Part shown: piece by piece, positions 50,693-58,726 of the stretch | Numbering within the stretch: the first letter of the stretch is position 1 | How the letters are laid out: every line of letters starts with the position of its first letter | Source of the DNA: Flavobacterium stagni | GTDB lineage: Bacteria > Bacteroidota > Bacteroidia > Flavobacteriales > Flavobacteriaceae | Assembly: GCF_004122105.1 (NCBI RefSeq) | Contig: NZ_SBKN01000002.1 | Location: 62,001-126,000 of the forward strand | DNA: 64,000 nucleotides | Direction: 5' to 3' | The notes under the pieces: model-generated | Seen by the model: only the letters and a program-made list of their open reading frames with translations | What the model was told of the DNA's origin: nothing | Database searches by the model: none | Program-made: the position numbers and the translations under genes

Positions 50693-52000
50693 TTAGAATT
50701 GTGCAACTTCAGTCGAGTCTTTCATAGCAACTGTTGACGCTAAACCTAAAGTGACAGTATCTTGAACGGCATCAAAGTAAGATGTCCCTACAAAATTTTG
50801 ATGCTTAACGGCTTTAAATCCTTCTTTTTGTAATGCAAATTCGCGTTCTTGTAACTCAGAATACCCTGCCATACCTCTTTTTTTATACGCCAATGCCAAT
50901 TCGAACATTGATGTATTTAAAGCATGGAACCCTGCCAAGGTGATAAACTGGAATTTGTATCCCATTGCTGCTAAATCTTCACGGAAAGTTTCCATTTCTG
51001 ATACGGATAATTTTGCCGCCCAATTAAAAGACGGGGAGCAGTTATAAGCCAGTAATTTTCCTGGAAATTCGGCATGAATTGCTTCAGCAAATTGGCGGGC
51101 TTGATTCAAATCGGGTGTGGATGTTTCTAACCAAATTAAATCCGCATAGGGAGCATACGATAAACCGCGATCAATTCCTTGTGCAATTCCGGCATTGACA
51201 TAGTAAAAACCTTCCGCAGTGCGCTCCCCAGTAACGAATTTTTGGTCACGTTCGTCAATATCGCTAGTTAATAAGTTGGCTGCATCCGCATCAGTGCGAG
51301 CGATAATTAATGTTGGGACGCCCATTGTATCCGCTGCTAGACGCGCTGCGATGAGTTTGTTGATCGCTTCTTGGGTTGGGACTAATACCTTTCCTCCTAA
51401 GTGCCCACATTTTTTGGCCGACGACAATTGATCTTCAAAGTGAACCCCTGAAGCACCAGCTTCAATCATGCTTTTCATCAGTTCAAAAGCATTTAAATTA
51501 CCGCCAAAGCCAGCTTCTGCATCAGCAATTATCGGAACTAAATAGTCTTTCTTTTCGCTAACTTTGTTTACGGACTGTATTTGATCTGCACGTAAAAGTG
51601 CGTTGTTGATTCGTTTTACGACCAACGGAACACTGTTTGCAGGGTAAAGTGATTGATCAGGGTACATTTCACCAGCTACATTGGCATCAGCAGCCACTTG
51701 CCAGCCACTCAAATAGATAGCTTCTAATCCGGCTTCCACTTCTTGTATTGCTTGGTTGCCTGTTAATGCGCCTAAACCAGCTACCCAACTTTGATGGTTT
51801 AATTTATGCCATAATACCTCAGCACCACGGCGGGAAATACTGTATTCAATTTGATAGGAACCTTGAAGTTCTACTACTTTTTCAGCACTGTAGGGTCGTA
51901 CTATCCCATTCCATCTTGGATTTGTTGACCAATCGTGTTGTAATGCTTGAATTCGTTCAGATGTTTTCATACTTTTGAAAAGTTTTTGATAGTGATTCAT
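50693..52000 (-). CDS. aceA: Isocitrate lyase
   Basis: 435 aa. First enzyme of the glyoxylate shunt: isocitrate to glyoxylate and succinate, allowing growth on acetate or fatty acids. Seen: [34 protein letters not shown] (Asp ligands), the catalytic loop [20 protein letters not shown] with Cys in KKCGHL, and [13 protein letters not shown] near 310, plus [14 protein letters not shown]. The ATG at 52000 gives [11 protein letters not shown]; the family usually begins at the following [11 protein letters not shown] (51970), which is an alternative. It follows aceB by 46 bases and shares its regulator. Confidence 0.96.
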   Translation of the reverse strand: MNHYQKLFKSMKTSERIQALQHDWSTNPRWNGIVRPYSAEKVVELQGSYQIEYSISRRGAEVLWHKLNHQSWVAGLGALTGNQAIQEVEAGLEAIYLSGWQVAADANVAGEMYPDQSLYPANSVPLVVKRINNALLRADQIQSVNKVSEKKDYLVPIIADAEAGFGGNLNAFELMKSMIEAGASGVHFEDQLSSAKKCGHLGGKVLVPTQEAINKLIAARLAADTMGVPTLIIARTDADAANLLTSDIDERDQKFVTGERTAEGFYYVNAGIAQGIDRGLSYAPYADLIWLETSTPDLNQARQFAEAIHAEFPGKLLAYNCSPSFNWAAKLSVSEMETFREDLAAMGYKFQFITLAGFHALNTSMFELALAYKKRGMAGYSELQEREFALQKEGFKAVKHQNFVGTSYFDAVQDTVTLGLASTVAMKDSTEVAQF

Positions 52001-52020
52001 ATTTATTATTGAAAATGTGT

Positions 52021-52042
52021 ACCGGATGTTGCCGCATCCGGT
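52021..52042. other. Hairpin between aceB and aceA
   Basis: ACCGGATG/CATCCGGT, a perfect 8-bp stem with a 6-base loop. On the plus strand it has a seven-T tail (52042-52048) and would be a terminator, yet both genes are on the minus strand, where the hairpin is preceded by A and followed by no T. In the aceB-aceA mRNA it is thus an intercistronic stem-loop, possibly stabilising the mRNA or setting the relative level of the two enzymes; on the plus strand it could stop antisense transcription. Confidence 0.6.
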
Positions 52043-52046
52043 TTTT

Positions 52047-53630
52047 TTATTCTAAAAATTCGTAAGCTTCTAGGGTTAAGAATTCTGCAAGATCGTCTGC
52101 AGTAATCATTTTGAAAAAGAGTGCTGAAGCCAATTCAAATCGCCCCGACTCATAGCGAGAATCTCCAATACTGATTTTGATTTTTTCGAGTTCTTCTTGC
52201 ACTAATTTTTGGTAATACGATGATGAGCATATTTCATTGTTTTCCAATACGACTTCTTTATTGCGCCAATGCCAGAGTTGAACTCGAGAGATTTCTGCTG
52301 TTGCCGCATCTTCCATCAAATGGTATAAGGCTGCAGCACCTGTGCCCATTAGCCAAGATTCTAAATACAAAATACCGACATGGATGTTTTTGCGAACTCC
52401 ATTCTCGGTGATGGTTCCCTGAGGCAGTTCAACCAACATTCCCTCTGTAATTTGAAGTTCATTTCGTTTGATATGAAGGTGGTTTTTGGTAGGCATATGG
52501 GTATTAAAAACTTTCAACACTGGGGCAACCAAGCCTGGATGTGCGACCCATGTTCCATCATGGCCATTTCGAACTTCCCGTTCCTTATCGGTTATGACTT
52601 TTTGAATGGCAATCGTATTGGCATCTTCATCATTTTTAATTGGAATTTGAGCAGCCATACCACCAATTGCTAGGATATTGCGTTTGTGACAAACTTGTAT
52701 CACTCGCAACGCGTAGGCTTGCATGAACGGACTTGTCATGGTCACTTGATCACGATCGGGGACGAGAAATTGGTCGTGTGTTTTTAATTTTTTGATATAA
52801 GAAAAAATATAATCCCATCTACCACAATTTAATCCAGCAATATGATCCCGTAATTCATAAATAATTTCATCCAGTTGAAAACTTGCTGTTATGGTTTCAA
52901 TCAAAACAGTAGCTTTAAATGTTCCCGTTGGGATTTTTAAATATTGCTGAGCAAATACGAAGACTTCATTCCACCAGCGTGCTTCTAAGTAATGTTCCAA
53001 TTTTGGGATATAAAAAAAAGGACCTTCTTCGTGTTGGTAGGCGTATTGTGCATTGTGAAATACAAATAATCCAAAATCGACCAAAGAAGCCGATAGCCGC
53101 TCATCTCCATAATAAAGATTTTTCTCTTCCAGATGTAAACCTCGGGGTCGAACCAATAATGTAGCAGTTTTAGGACCGAGTTCGTAGGTTTTGGTAGGGG
53201 TTTCTAAGCGTAAAGTTTTACGAAGGGCCGCGTGTAAGTTGAGTTGTCCATCCATGAGGTTTTTCCAAGTAGGCGCACAACTGTCCTCAAAGTCAGCCAT
53301 GAACATGGAGGCACCAGAATTTAACGCATTAATAATCATTTTTGCATCAACAGGTCCTGTAATTTCAACTCTTCGGTCTTGTAATTTTTCGGGAATCGGA
53401 GCTGCTGTCCACGTTCCTGTTCGAATAGCACTTGTTTCTATTGGGAATTTTGGTGTAGCACCTCGATCAAATTCCAATTGCTGTTGCTTTCTTTTTTCTA
53501 ATAGCACTTTACGAGAAGTATTGAATTTTTGGTGGAGTTGTTCAAGAAAAGTAAGTGCCTCGGGGGTCAAAAGGGAAGCGTAGTGCTCGGCATCTTTTCG
53601 AATTGAAATAGTTGTAGTTACAGTTTCCAT
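52047..53630 (-). CDS. aceB: Malate synthase (MSA type)
   Basis: 527 aa, isoform A. Condenses glyoxylate with acetyl-CoA to malate, second step of the glyoxylate shunt. Substrate and Mg contacts: [20 protein letters not shown] (about 105-124), [52 protein letters not shown] (catalytic Arg, Glu and Asp region), [26 protein letters not shown] and the C-terminal [13 protein letters not shown]. Promoter and a palindromic operator lie upstream, shared with the divergent regulator. aceA is next on the same strand. Confidence 0.97.
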   Translation of the reverse strand: METVTTTISIRKDAEHYASLLTPEALTFLEQLHQKFNTSRKVLLEKRKQQQLEFDRGATPKFPIETSAIRTGTWTAAPIPEKLQDRRVEITGPVDAKMIINALNSGASMFMADFEDSCAPTWKNLMDGQLNLHAALRKTLRLETPTKTYELGPKTATLLVRPRGLHLEEKNLYYGDERLSASLVDFGLFVFHNAQYAYQHEEGPFFYIPKLEHYLEARWWNEVFVFAQQYLKIPTGTFKATVLIETITASFQLDEIIYELRDHIAGLNCGRWDYIFSYIKKLKTHDQFLVPDRDQVTMTSPFMQAYALRVIQVCHKRNILAIGGMAAQIPIKNDEDANTIAIQKVITDKEREVRNGHDGTWVAHPGLVAPVLKVFNTHMPTKNHLHIKRNELQITEGMLVELPQGTITENGVRKNIHVGILYLESWLMGTGAAALYHLMEDAATAEISRVQLWHWRNKEVVLENNEICSSSYYQKLVQEELEKIKISIGDSRYESGRFELASALFFKMITADDLAEFLTLEAYEFLE

Positions 53631-53653
53631 GGTAGCTGATTTTTAATTTACAG

Positions 53654-53684
53654 CAATATTATAAAATTAAAAAACACAAAACAA
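53654..53684 (-). promoter_or_regulatory. Promoter of aceB-aceA
   Basis: On the minus strand, TTG (53684-53682), 20 bases, then TAATATTG at 53661-53654, one mismatch to TAnnTTTG. The -33 box directly touches the palindrome at 53685-53696. Confidence 0.6.
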
Positions 53685-53696
53685 GCGAACGTTCGC
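53685..53696. promoter_or_regulatory. Palindromic operator between aceB and the regulator gene
   Basis: GCGAACGTTCGC is a perfect 12-bp palindrome in an otherwise A/T-rich 126-base intergenic region. It lies just upstream of the aceB -33 box and overlaps the -33 position of the divergent regulator's promoter. Its half TTCGCAAA resembles the TTTGCAAA-type sites of RamB/ScfR regulators, and a second similar element TTCCGCAAAAA occurs at 53727-53737. Most likely the regulator's binding site, inferred from position and similarity only. Confidence 0.65.
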
Positions 53697-53713
53697 AAAA
53701 ATGTAAAAAAAAT

Positions 53714-53721
53714 TATTTTTG
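53714..53721 (+). promoter_or_regulatory. -7 box of the ScfR-type regulator gene
   Basis: TATTTTTG, exact TAnnTTTG match, 36 bases upstream of the ATG at 53757. Its -33 position falls in the palindrome at 53685-53696, so the regulator probably controls its own gene. Confidence 0.6.
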
Positions 53722-53756
53722 TGATTTTCCGCAAAAAAATTAAATTTGAAAATTAA

Positions 53757-55250
53757 ATGGAATCAGTAAGAATGATAGAAGAAGAATATATTCGTTTGAT
53801 ATTTGGGTTGAAGATGCGACAAATAAGGAATGAGAAAGATTTGTCATTATTTGGATTAGCTAAAAAAACAGGATTGTCAAAATCCTATCTCAATGAAATT
53901 GAAAAAGGGAAAAAGTATCCAAAACGGGATAAAATTCTCTTATTAGCCGAAGCATTGGATACCAATTATGATGATTTAGTATCATTAAAATTGGATAAAA
54001 ACTTAGCTCCCATTGGTGAAATTTTACAATCCAAAATTTTAAAAGAGATTCCCTTGGATATTTTTGGTATCCGTGAAAGCGATTTGATTGATATTATAGC
54101 GGATGCTCCTTTGAAAGTCAATGCTTTCATAACCACTTTGTTTGAGATTGCCAAGAATTACAACCTCACACGTGAAAGTTTCTTTCTAGCCGCACTTCGT
54201 TCCTATCAGGAAGCTCATGATAATTACTTTGAAGTGTATGAACAGCAAGTGGAACAATTTGCAAAAGCCTATTCAATTGATCTAAATCAAAAATTAGAGG
54301 TGAATGATTTGGAAGAAATTTTGATTGAAGAGTATGGTTATACAATCAATAATGAAGAATTGACACAGCATCGGGAATTGGATAAATTGCGTTCTGTATT
54401 TGTACCAAGTTCAAAAACTTTATTGGTTTCTTCCGAGTCGGATACTTCACAGCGTATGTTCATTTATGCCAAAGAAATTGCATACAATTATTTACAAATC
54501 ACGGATCGGCTATATACCTTTTCATGGATACAGTTTGAACGGTTTGATCAAGTGTTCAATAACTTTGTAGCCTCTTATTTTGCTGGGGCTTTATTGATTC
54601 CAAAGAAACGATTAGTACAATCCCTGAAGTCCTTTTTCAATCAACCCCATTTTCAAGCGGATGCATTTGAAGCCTTGGTGGCAAATTTTACGGATTCACC
54701 CGAGACTTTTTATCAACGCCTGACGAATATACTTCCACATGATTTTAATTTAAAAAACCTATTCTTTTTGCGTTTTCGGTATAAACCTGAACGAGGAGCG
54801 ATACAGTTAACCAAAGAATTGCATATTACAAATTCCTTGGATCCCCATGGGAATGAACATAATGAACACTATTGCCGCAGATGGGTTTCTATACGCAATT
54901 TACAAGTATTGCCTGAGTCTGAACTTACCCAATTGTCTGATGCTCAAATTTCATCCTATACCCATACCGAAAATGAATATTTAGTATTGTCAACGGCTAC
55001 AAAAGATCCATTTCGTAGTGGTTATTATCGAAGTATCGCTTTAGGGATAATGGTCTCTCCTTTGGCAGTACAAACCATCAAGTTTTTGAAATCCGAACAC
55101 TTAGTAAGGCGTACAGTAGGAATCACATGTGAATCATGTTCTCTTCAAGCGTGTGAAGAACGGGTAGCACCCGCCTATAAAATTGAGCGTGATGAACGGT
55201 ATGCTCGAACCGGTCAAGTAGTTCAATCTTTGTTTGAAAAGTATAAATAA
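53757..55250 (+). CDS. ScfR/RamB-type transcriptional regulator (XRE + C-terminal PF09856 domain)
   Basis: 497 aa. An XRE helix-turn-helix lies at about 15-70 (FGLAKKTGLSKSYLNEIEKG). The middle, about 230-290, looks like an ImmA/IrrE-type region (IAYNYLQITDRLYTFSW, SYFAGALLIPKK) but lacks the HExxH zinc motif. The C-terminal short-chain fatty acyl regulator domain has Cys377 (HYCRRWVSIR) and the cluster C458-x2-C461-x4-C466 (TCESCSLQACEERVAP). In actinobacteria, relatives (RamB, PrpR) control acetate, glyoxylate and propionate genes and sense acyl-CoA or metal/Fe-S status. Divergent placement beside aceB makes it the likely regulator of the glyoxylate shunt here. An alternative start is the Met at residue 6. 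Confidence 0.9.
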   Translation: MESVRMIEEEYIRLIFGLKMRQIRNEKDLSLFGLAKKTGLSKSYLNEIEKGKKYPKRDKILLLAEALDTNYDDLVSLKLDKNLAPIGEILQSKILKEIPLDIFGIRESDLIDIIADAPLKVNAFITTLFEIAKNYNLTRESFFLAALRSYQEAHDNYFEVYEQQVEQFAKAYSIDLNQKLEVNDLEEILIEEYGYTINNEELTQHRELDKLRSVFVPSSKTLLVSSESDTSQRMFIYAKEIAYNYLQITDRLYTFSWIQFERFDQVFNNFVASYFAGALLIPKKRLVQSLKSFFNQPHFQADAFEALVANFTDSPETFYQRLTNILPHDFNLKNLFFLRFRYKPERGAIQLTKELHITNSLDPHGNEHNEHYCRRWVSIRNLQVLPESELTQLSDAQISSYTHTENEYLVLSTATKDPFRSGYYRSIALGIMVSPLAVQTIKFLKSEHLVRRTVGITCESCSLQACEERVAPAYKIERDERYARTGQVVQSLFEKYK

Positions 55251-55283
55251 AAAAAGCCGGTGCATATGTACCGGCTTTTTTTG
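55249..55283. terminator. Bidirectional terminator
   Basis: AAAAAGCCGGT/ACCGGCTTTTT, a strong stem with an 8-base loop, shared by the regulator gene and the convergent ndk. Confidence 0.9.
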
Positions 55284-55297
55284 ATTGTTTTCTTAGT

Positions 55298-55717
55298 TTA
55301 GAATTGCTCTCTTCCTGCAAAGTGGAAAGCACCTTCAATCGCTGCATTTTCGTCAGAGTCAGAACCGTGAACGGCATTTTCTCCAATAGAAGTTGCATAT
55401 TTTTTACGGATAGTACCTTCCGCTGCATCAGCTGGATTGGTAGCTCCGATTAATGTTCTGAAATCTTCCACTGCATTTTCTTTTTCTAAAATTGCAGCAA
55501 CGATTGGACCGCGAGTCATGAATTCTACCAATTCTCCAAAGAAAGGTCTTTCTTTGTGAATCGCATAAAATTGTTGCGCGTCAGCAACGGTTAATTGTGT
55601 TAATTTCATGGATACGATTCTGAAACCACCTTCAGCAATCATATTTAAAATACCACCGATGTGTCCTTTTTCAACCGCATCCGGTTTAATCATTGTAAAA
55701 GTTCTATTCCCTGACAT
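55298..55717 (-). CDS. ndk: Nucleoside diphosphate kinase
   Basis: 139 aa. Transfers the gamma phosphate of ATP to nucleoside diphosphates via a phosphohistidine. The active His is H117 in [12 protein letters not shown], with [16 protein letters not shown] at the N-terminus and [17 protein letters not shown] before it. Length is normal (about 140). Monocistronic between two terminators. Confidence 0.98.
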   Translation of the reverse strand: MSGNRTFTMIKPDAVEKGHIGGILNMIAEGGFRIVSMKLTQLTVADAQQFYAIHKERPFFGELVEFMTRGPIVAAILEKENAVEDFRTLIGATNPADAAEGTIRKKYATSIGENAVHGSDSDENAAIEGAFHFAGREQF

Positions 55718-55790
55718 TGTGTAAAATATTATTTTTTCGGGTGCAAAAGTAGTGTTTTGATTCAGATTAGCGAAATCATTTTAGTATAAA

Positions 55791-55824
55791 ATAAAAAATC
55801 CTCAACATTTTCATATTGAGGACT
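55791..55824 (-). terminator. Terminator of the T9SS type A protein gene
   Basis: On the minus strand TCCTCAA/TTGAGGA with a 10-base loop, followed by TTTTTTATTTTA. Confidence 0.8.
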
Positions 55825-55844
55825 TCATAGGACTAACTCTTGAA

Positions 55845-57002
55845 TTAATTTTTGATCAGCTTGATGGTTTGTATAACTGTTGCCGTGTGGATTCGAGCCA
55901 AGTAGATACCCGGACTCAAATCGTTATTTTGTAAAGTGTATGAAGTACTAATAGGTAAAACCGAATCCAAAATTTTCTCACTTACATCCAATAACTCAAT
56001 TTTTTCCATAGTTGCATTTCCTTCAAATGTCCATGTGGTCGAAGATGGATTTGGGTATGCTGAAAATTTTACTTTTTCGAAAGAAGTTGCATTCAATAAA
56101 TCCGTAAAGGTATAATTGCCTGTCAACGGTTCAAAGGTTACATAATAGGTGCTTGCAGTAGGGATATTAATATCGGGTCCGCCTTGCGTTCCTGTTCCAC
56201 TTGGGAAACTTGTTCCTCCCCAATCAATACCCCAAGCGTTGTTCTTGCGGAATTTAACAGCTCCTGTAGTAAGATTTACTTGTACATTATAATTGAACCC
56301 ATCATTAGTTAGTAAATCAGTGTCGGTTGTCCAACCATTTAAAGCCGAGCCTAAGATTCCAATTTGAGGGTAATCAAAATTGTATACTCCAGTTACACGA
56401 TTGAAGGTTACATACCATTCACCGCCGTTGATTGGAATGGAAGGACCAGAAGCTACAGCTGTTCCCGATGGGAAAGCGGTACTTCCGTAAGTAAGATTGT
56501 TGTTTCCATTTTGACGGAAATAGGCATTCCCAGAAGTAAAAGTAAAATTAGCGAGACTGTAATTCACATCATCACTGGTAGTCATAGATACACCGGGTCC
56601 GCCGTAGCCCAATTGTGCATCGACTGCAGGTCCCCAAAGATCAATGGTTGCTCCCGTAGCCGCACCTGCAAAGGAATAAGCTCCTGACAAACGGTTAAAC
56701 GTTACATTATAGGTCCCAGATATTGTCGGAATATCAGCTCCTCCTTGGGTTCCAGTACCGTTTGGAAAGGTAGTTGAACCCCAGTTGACTGCCCAGTCCA
56801 AATTTTGTCTAAATTTCACAAATCCAGTGGAAACGGCTAAATTTGAAATGGTATACACAATGTTATCAGTTGTAGCCAAGGTAATTTCTGGACCATTGGT
56901 TGGTGGCCAGCCATTAACACCCGTTCCTACAATAGAAATGGTTTGTGCATTTGAAAAATAAAATGTGATTAGGGCAATAATTGTGAGTAGTTTTTTTGTC
57001 AT
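55845..57002 (-). CDS. T9SS cargo protein with three SusE/SusF-like repeats and a type A sorting domain
   Basis: 385 aa. Signal peptide 1-19. Three copies of a roughly 95-residue beta-sandwich, about 20-117, 118-213 and 214-307, each ending in a strand such as TYNVTFNRLSGAYSF or YYVTFEPLTGNYTF and containing the WGxTxFPxGTGTQGGPxI motif. This resembles SusE/SusF starch-binding modules. The C-terminus (about 308-385) is the type A sorting domain (SAYPNPSSTTWTF ... LSPGIYLARIHT ... IKLIKN), so it is exported by the type IX system and probably attached to the cell surface. A carbohydrate-binding role is inferred from the repeats; no catalytic domain is present. Confidence 0.85.
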   Translation of the reverse strand: MTKKLLTIIALITFYFSNAQTISIVGTGVNGWPPTNGPEITLATTDNIVYTISNLAVSTGFVKFRQNLDWAVNWGSTTFPNGTGTQGGADIPTISGTYNVTFNRLSGAYSFAGAATGATIDLWGPAVDAQLGYGGPGVSMTTSDDVNYSLANFTFTSGNAYFRQNGNNNLTYGSTAFPSGTAVASGPSIPINGGEWYVTFNRVTGVYNFDYPQIGILGSALNGWTTDTDLLTNDGFNYNVQVNLTTGAVKFRKNNAWGIDWGGTSFPSGTGTQGGPDINIPTASTYYVTFEPLTGNYTFTDLLNATSFEKVKFSAYPNPSSTTWTFEGNATMEKIELLDVSEKILDSVLPISTSYTLQNNDLSPGIYLARIHTATVIQTIKLIKN

Positions 57003-57097
57003 AGTTTGGTTGATTTCACACTAAAATAATGTAAATGACTGACTTACAAAACTAAAAAAACGATTTGCGACAACTAAAACGTTGTAGTGTTAATAAA

Positions 57098-58693
57098 TTA
57101 ATCGAAAATGAATACCGAAAAACAACTTTCCAACGGATTCAATTCTTGTAGTAATCGTTCCATCCACACGGGGCCAAATTCCATATAGAAAGTGCTAAAA
57201 TTGGCACTTCTTTCTTGTAATCCTTGATTTGGAAATAATTCATTTTGTAAAGCAATGATGCGCTCTAATTGTTCGCTATGAACCCTTTTTTCAGCACGAA
57301 TCATTCTTTTTTGTAAGTTTTCTAATCCTTTAATTTGTTTTTGTTCTTGTGCTTTGACTGCACCCACAAAGGATTTATCGGTTTGTAAAGCCAATTGGTA
57401 TAACGATTCAAATTGGTCTTTTAAAAATTGTTTTTGGGATTCAAAATCGAAGTTCAGCGAACTTAAACGTTGGGTGCTACTGATTTGTAATTGTTCTTGA
57501 GTGTTGAATAATTCTTCATATGAAACGGCTAACTTTTGCCGTTTCTGCTCCTGTTTTTGAGTCACATTGACTACAGAATTGCGTAACATCAATAGCGGGA
57601 ATGTTACTTTAAACTGTGAAAACATTGTTTTCAATTCCAACCAATAGGCAATTTCGCCTCCACCGCCAATGTAAGCTAAATTAGGTAGAATAATTTCTTG
57701 ATACAATGGACGAAGAAGCACATTAGGGCTAATGCACTGCGGATTGTTTTGGATCATCGACTCAAATTCAGCGAGGCTAAATTGCAGTGCTGTATTTAGA
57801 ATGGAAACGTTATTTTTTTCAACAACGATGCGTTCGCGAATTCCTTCTGCGAGATAAAACAAATTCGTTTCGCGCGGATTTACTTGAACCTTGTAGGGAG
57901 CAAATTCTTGAATTGTTTTTTGAACGGCAAGATTGGAAACTTGCTCCCTTATTTCTTGTAAAACAAAAGGAACAAAGGCTTTTTTTAAGGAGTGGGCATC
58001 TCCATCAATGATAACCAAACCGTGTTCATCAAACAAAGAATGAACCAAATGCCGTGTTGCTTCTGCTAATGTTCGACCTTTTTGATACGCTGCATTGAAA
58101 AGTTCGCGTAAAAAATCACCGCGTTCACCCGAAGGAATTTGCGCATAGAATGTTTCCCGAGTGGGTTCAAAAGTATCGTCAATTAGAAAACGACCAACGG
58201 CACCGGTTTGCGGAGTATTCCATGTGATTTTTGTGTTTTGAAAACGAAACGACTGAATCTCTTCAAAATCATGATCTTCCGTAGCCATCCAATATACTGG
58301 GACAAAATCATGTTCGGGATACGTTTTCTTTAATTCGTTACATAAATTGATTACAGAAACAATCTTGTAAATGAAATATACGGGACCTGTGAACAGGTTT
58401 AATTGATGTCCGGTTGTGACGGAGAAAGTCGTTGACGAATGTAAGGAATCAAGATTGACTTTTGTTTTCTCAGAAATTTCAAATCCACGGAACTGGTCTT
58501 TTAATTCAGCAACAAGAACAGATCGAAATTCTGAAGGGTAGTTAGCGGATTTCTCAACCAATTGAGCTTTGAAATTTTCCAAATTAGGATACCGATTATA
58601 CCACGATTGCACCTTCGGATTTTGATCCAGGTAATCTTTAATTAAGGAAGAAAATTGGTGCAAACTGCGGTAATCGATACAGTCGGTGTCCAT
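57098..58693 (-). CDS. bshC: Bacillithiol biosynthesis cysteine-adding enzyme
   Basis: 531 aa from the ATG at 58693 (MDTDCIDYRSLHQFSSLIKD); a TTG six codons upstream is in frame. BshC joins cysteine to glucosaminyl-malate to complete bacillithiol, a glutathione-like thiol. The family is recognised by VTTGHQLNLFTGPVYFIYKI (about 95-115), FVPVYWMATEDHDFEEI and PRETNLFYL, then PNLAYIGGGGEIAYWLELK and the long C-terminal coiled coil (about 380-500, rich in Gln and Lys). bshA and bshB are elsewhere. It follows the T9SS type B gene by 33 bases in the same direction. Confidence 0.95.
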   Translation of the reverse strand: MDTDCIDYRSLHQFSSLIKDYLDQNPKVQSWYNRYPNLENFKAQLVEKSANYPSEFRSVLVAELKDQFRGFEISEKTKVNLDSLHSSTTFSVTTGHQLNLFTGPVYFIYKIVSVINLCNELKKTYPEHDFVPVYWMATEDHDFEEIQSFRFQNTKITWNTPQTGAVGRFLIDDTFEPTRETFYAQIPSGERGDFLRELFNAAYQKGRTLAEATRHLVHSLFDEHGLVIIDGDAHSLKKAFVPFVLQEIREQVSNLAVQKTIQEFAPYKVQVNPRETNLFYLAEGIRERIVVEKNNVSILNTALQFSLAEFESMIQNNPQCISPNVLLRPLYQEIILPNLAYIGGGGEIAYWLELKTMFSQFKVTFPLLMLRNSVVNVTQKQEQKRQKLAVSYEELFNTQEQLQISSTQRLSSLNFDFESQKQFLKDQFESLYQLALQTDKSFVGAVKAQEQKQIKGLENLQKRMIRAEKRVHSEQLERIIALQNELFPNQGLQERSANFSTFYMEFGPVWMERLLQELNPLESCFSVFIFD

Positions 58694-58726
58694 GCTAGAA
58701 ATTTTAAGCAAAAATACAACTTAAAA

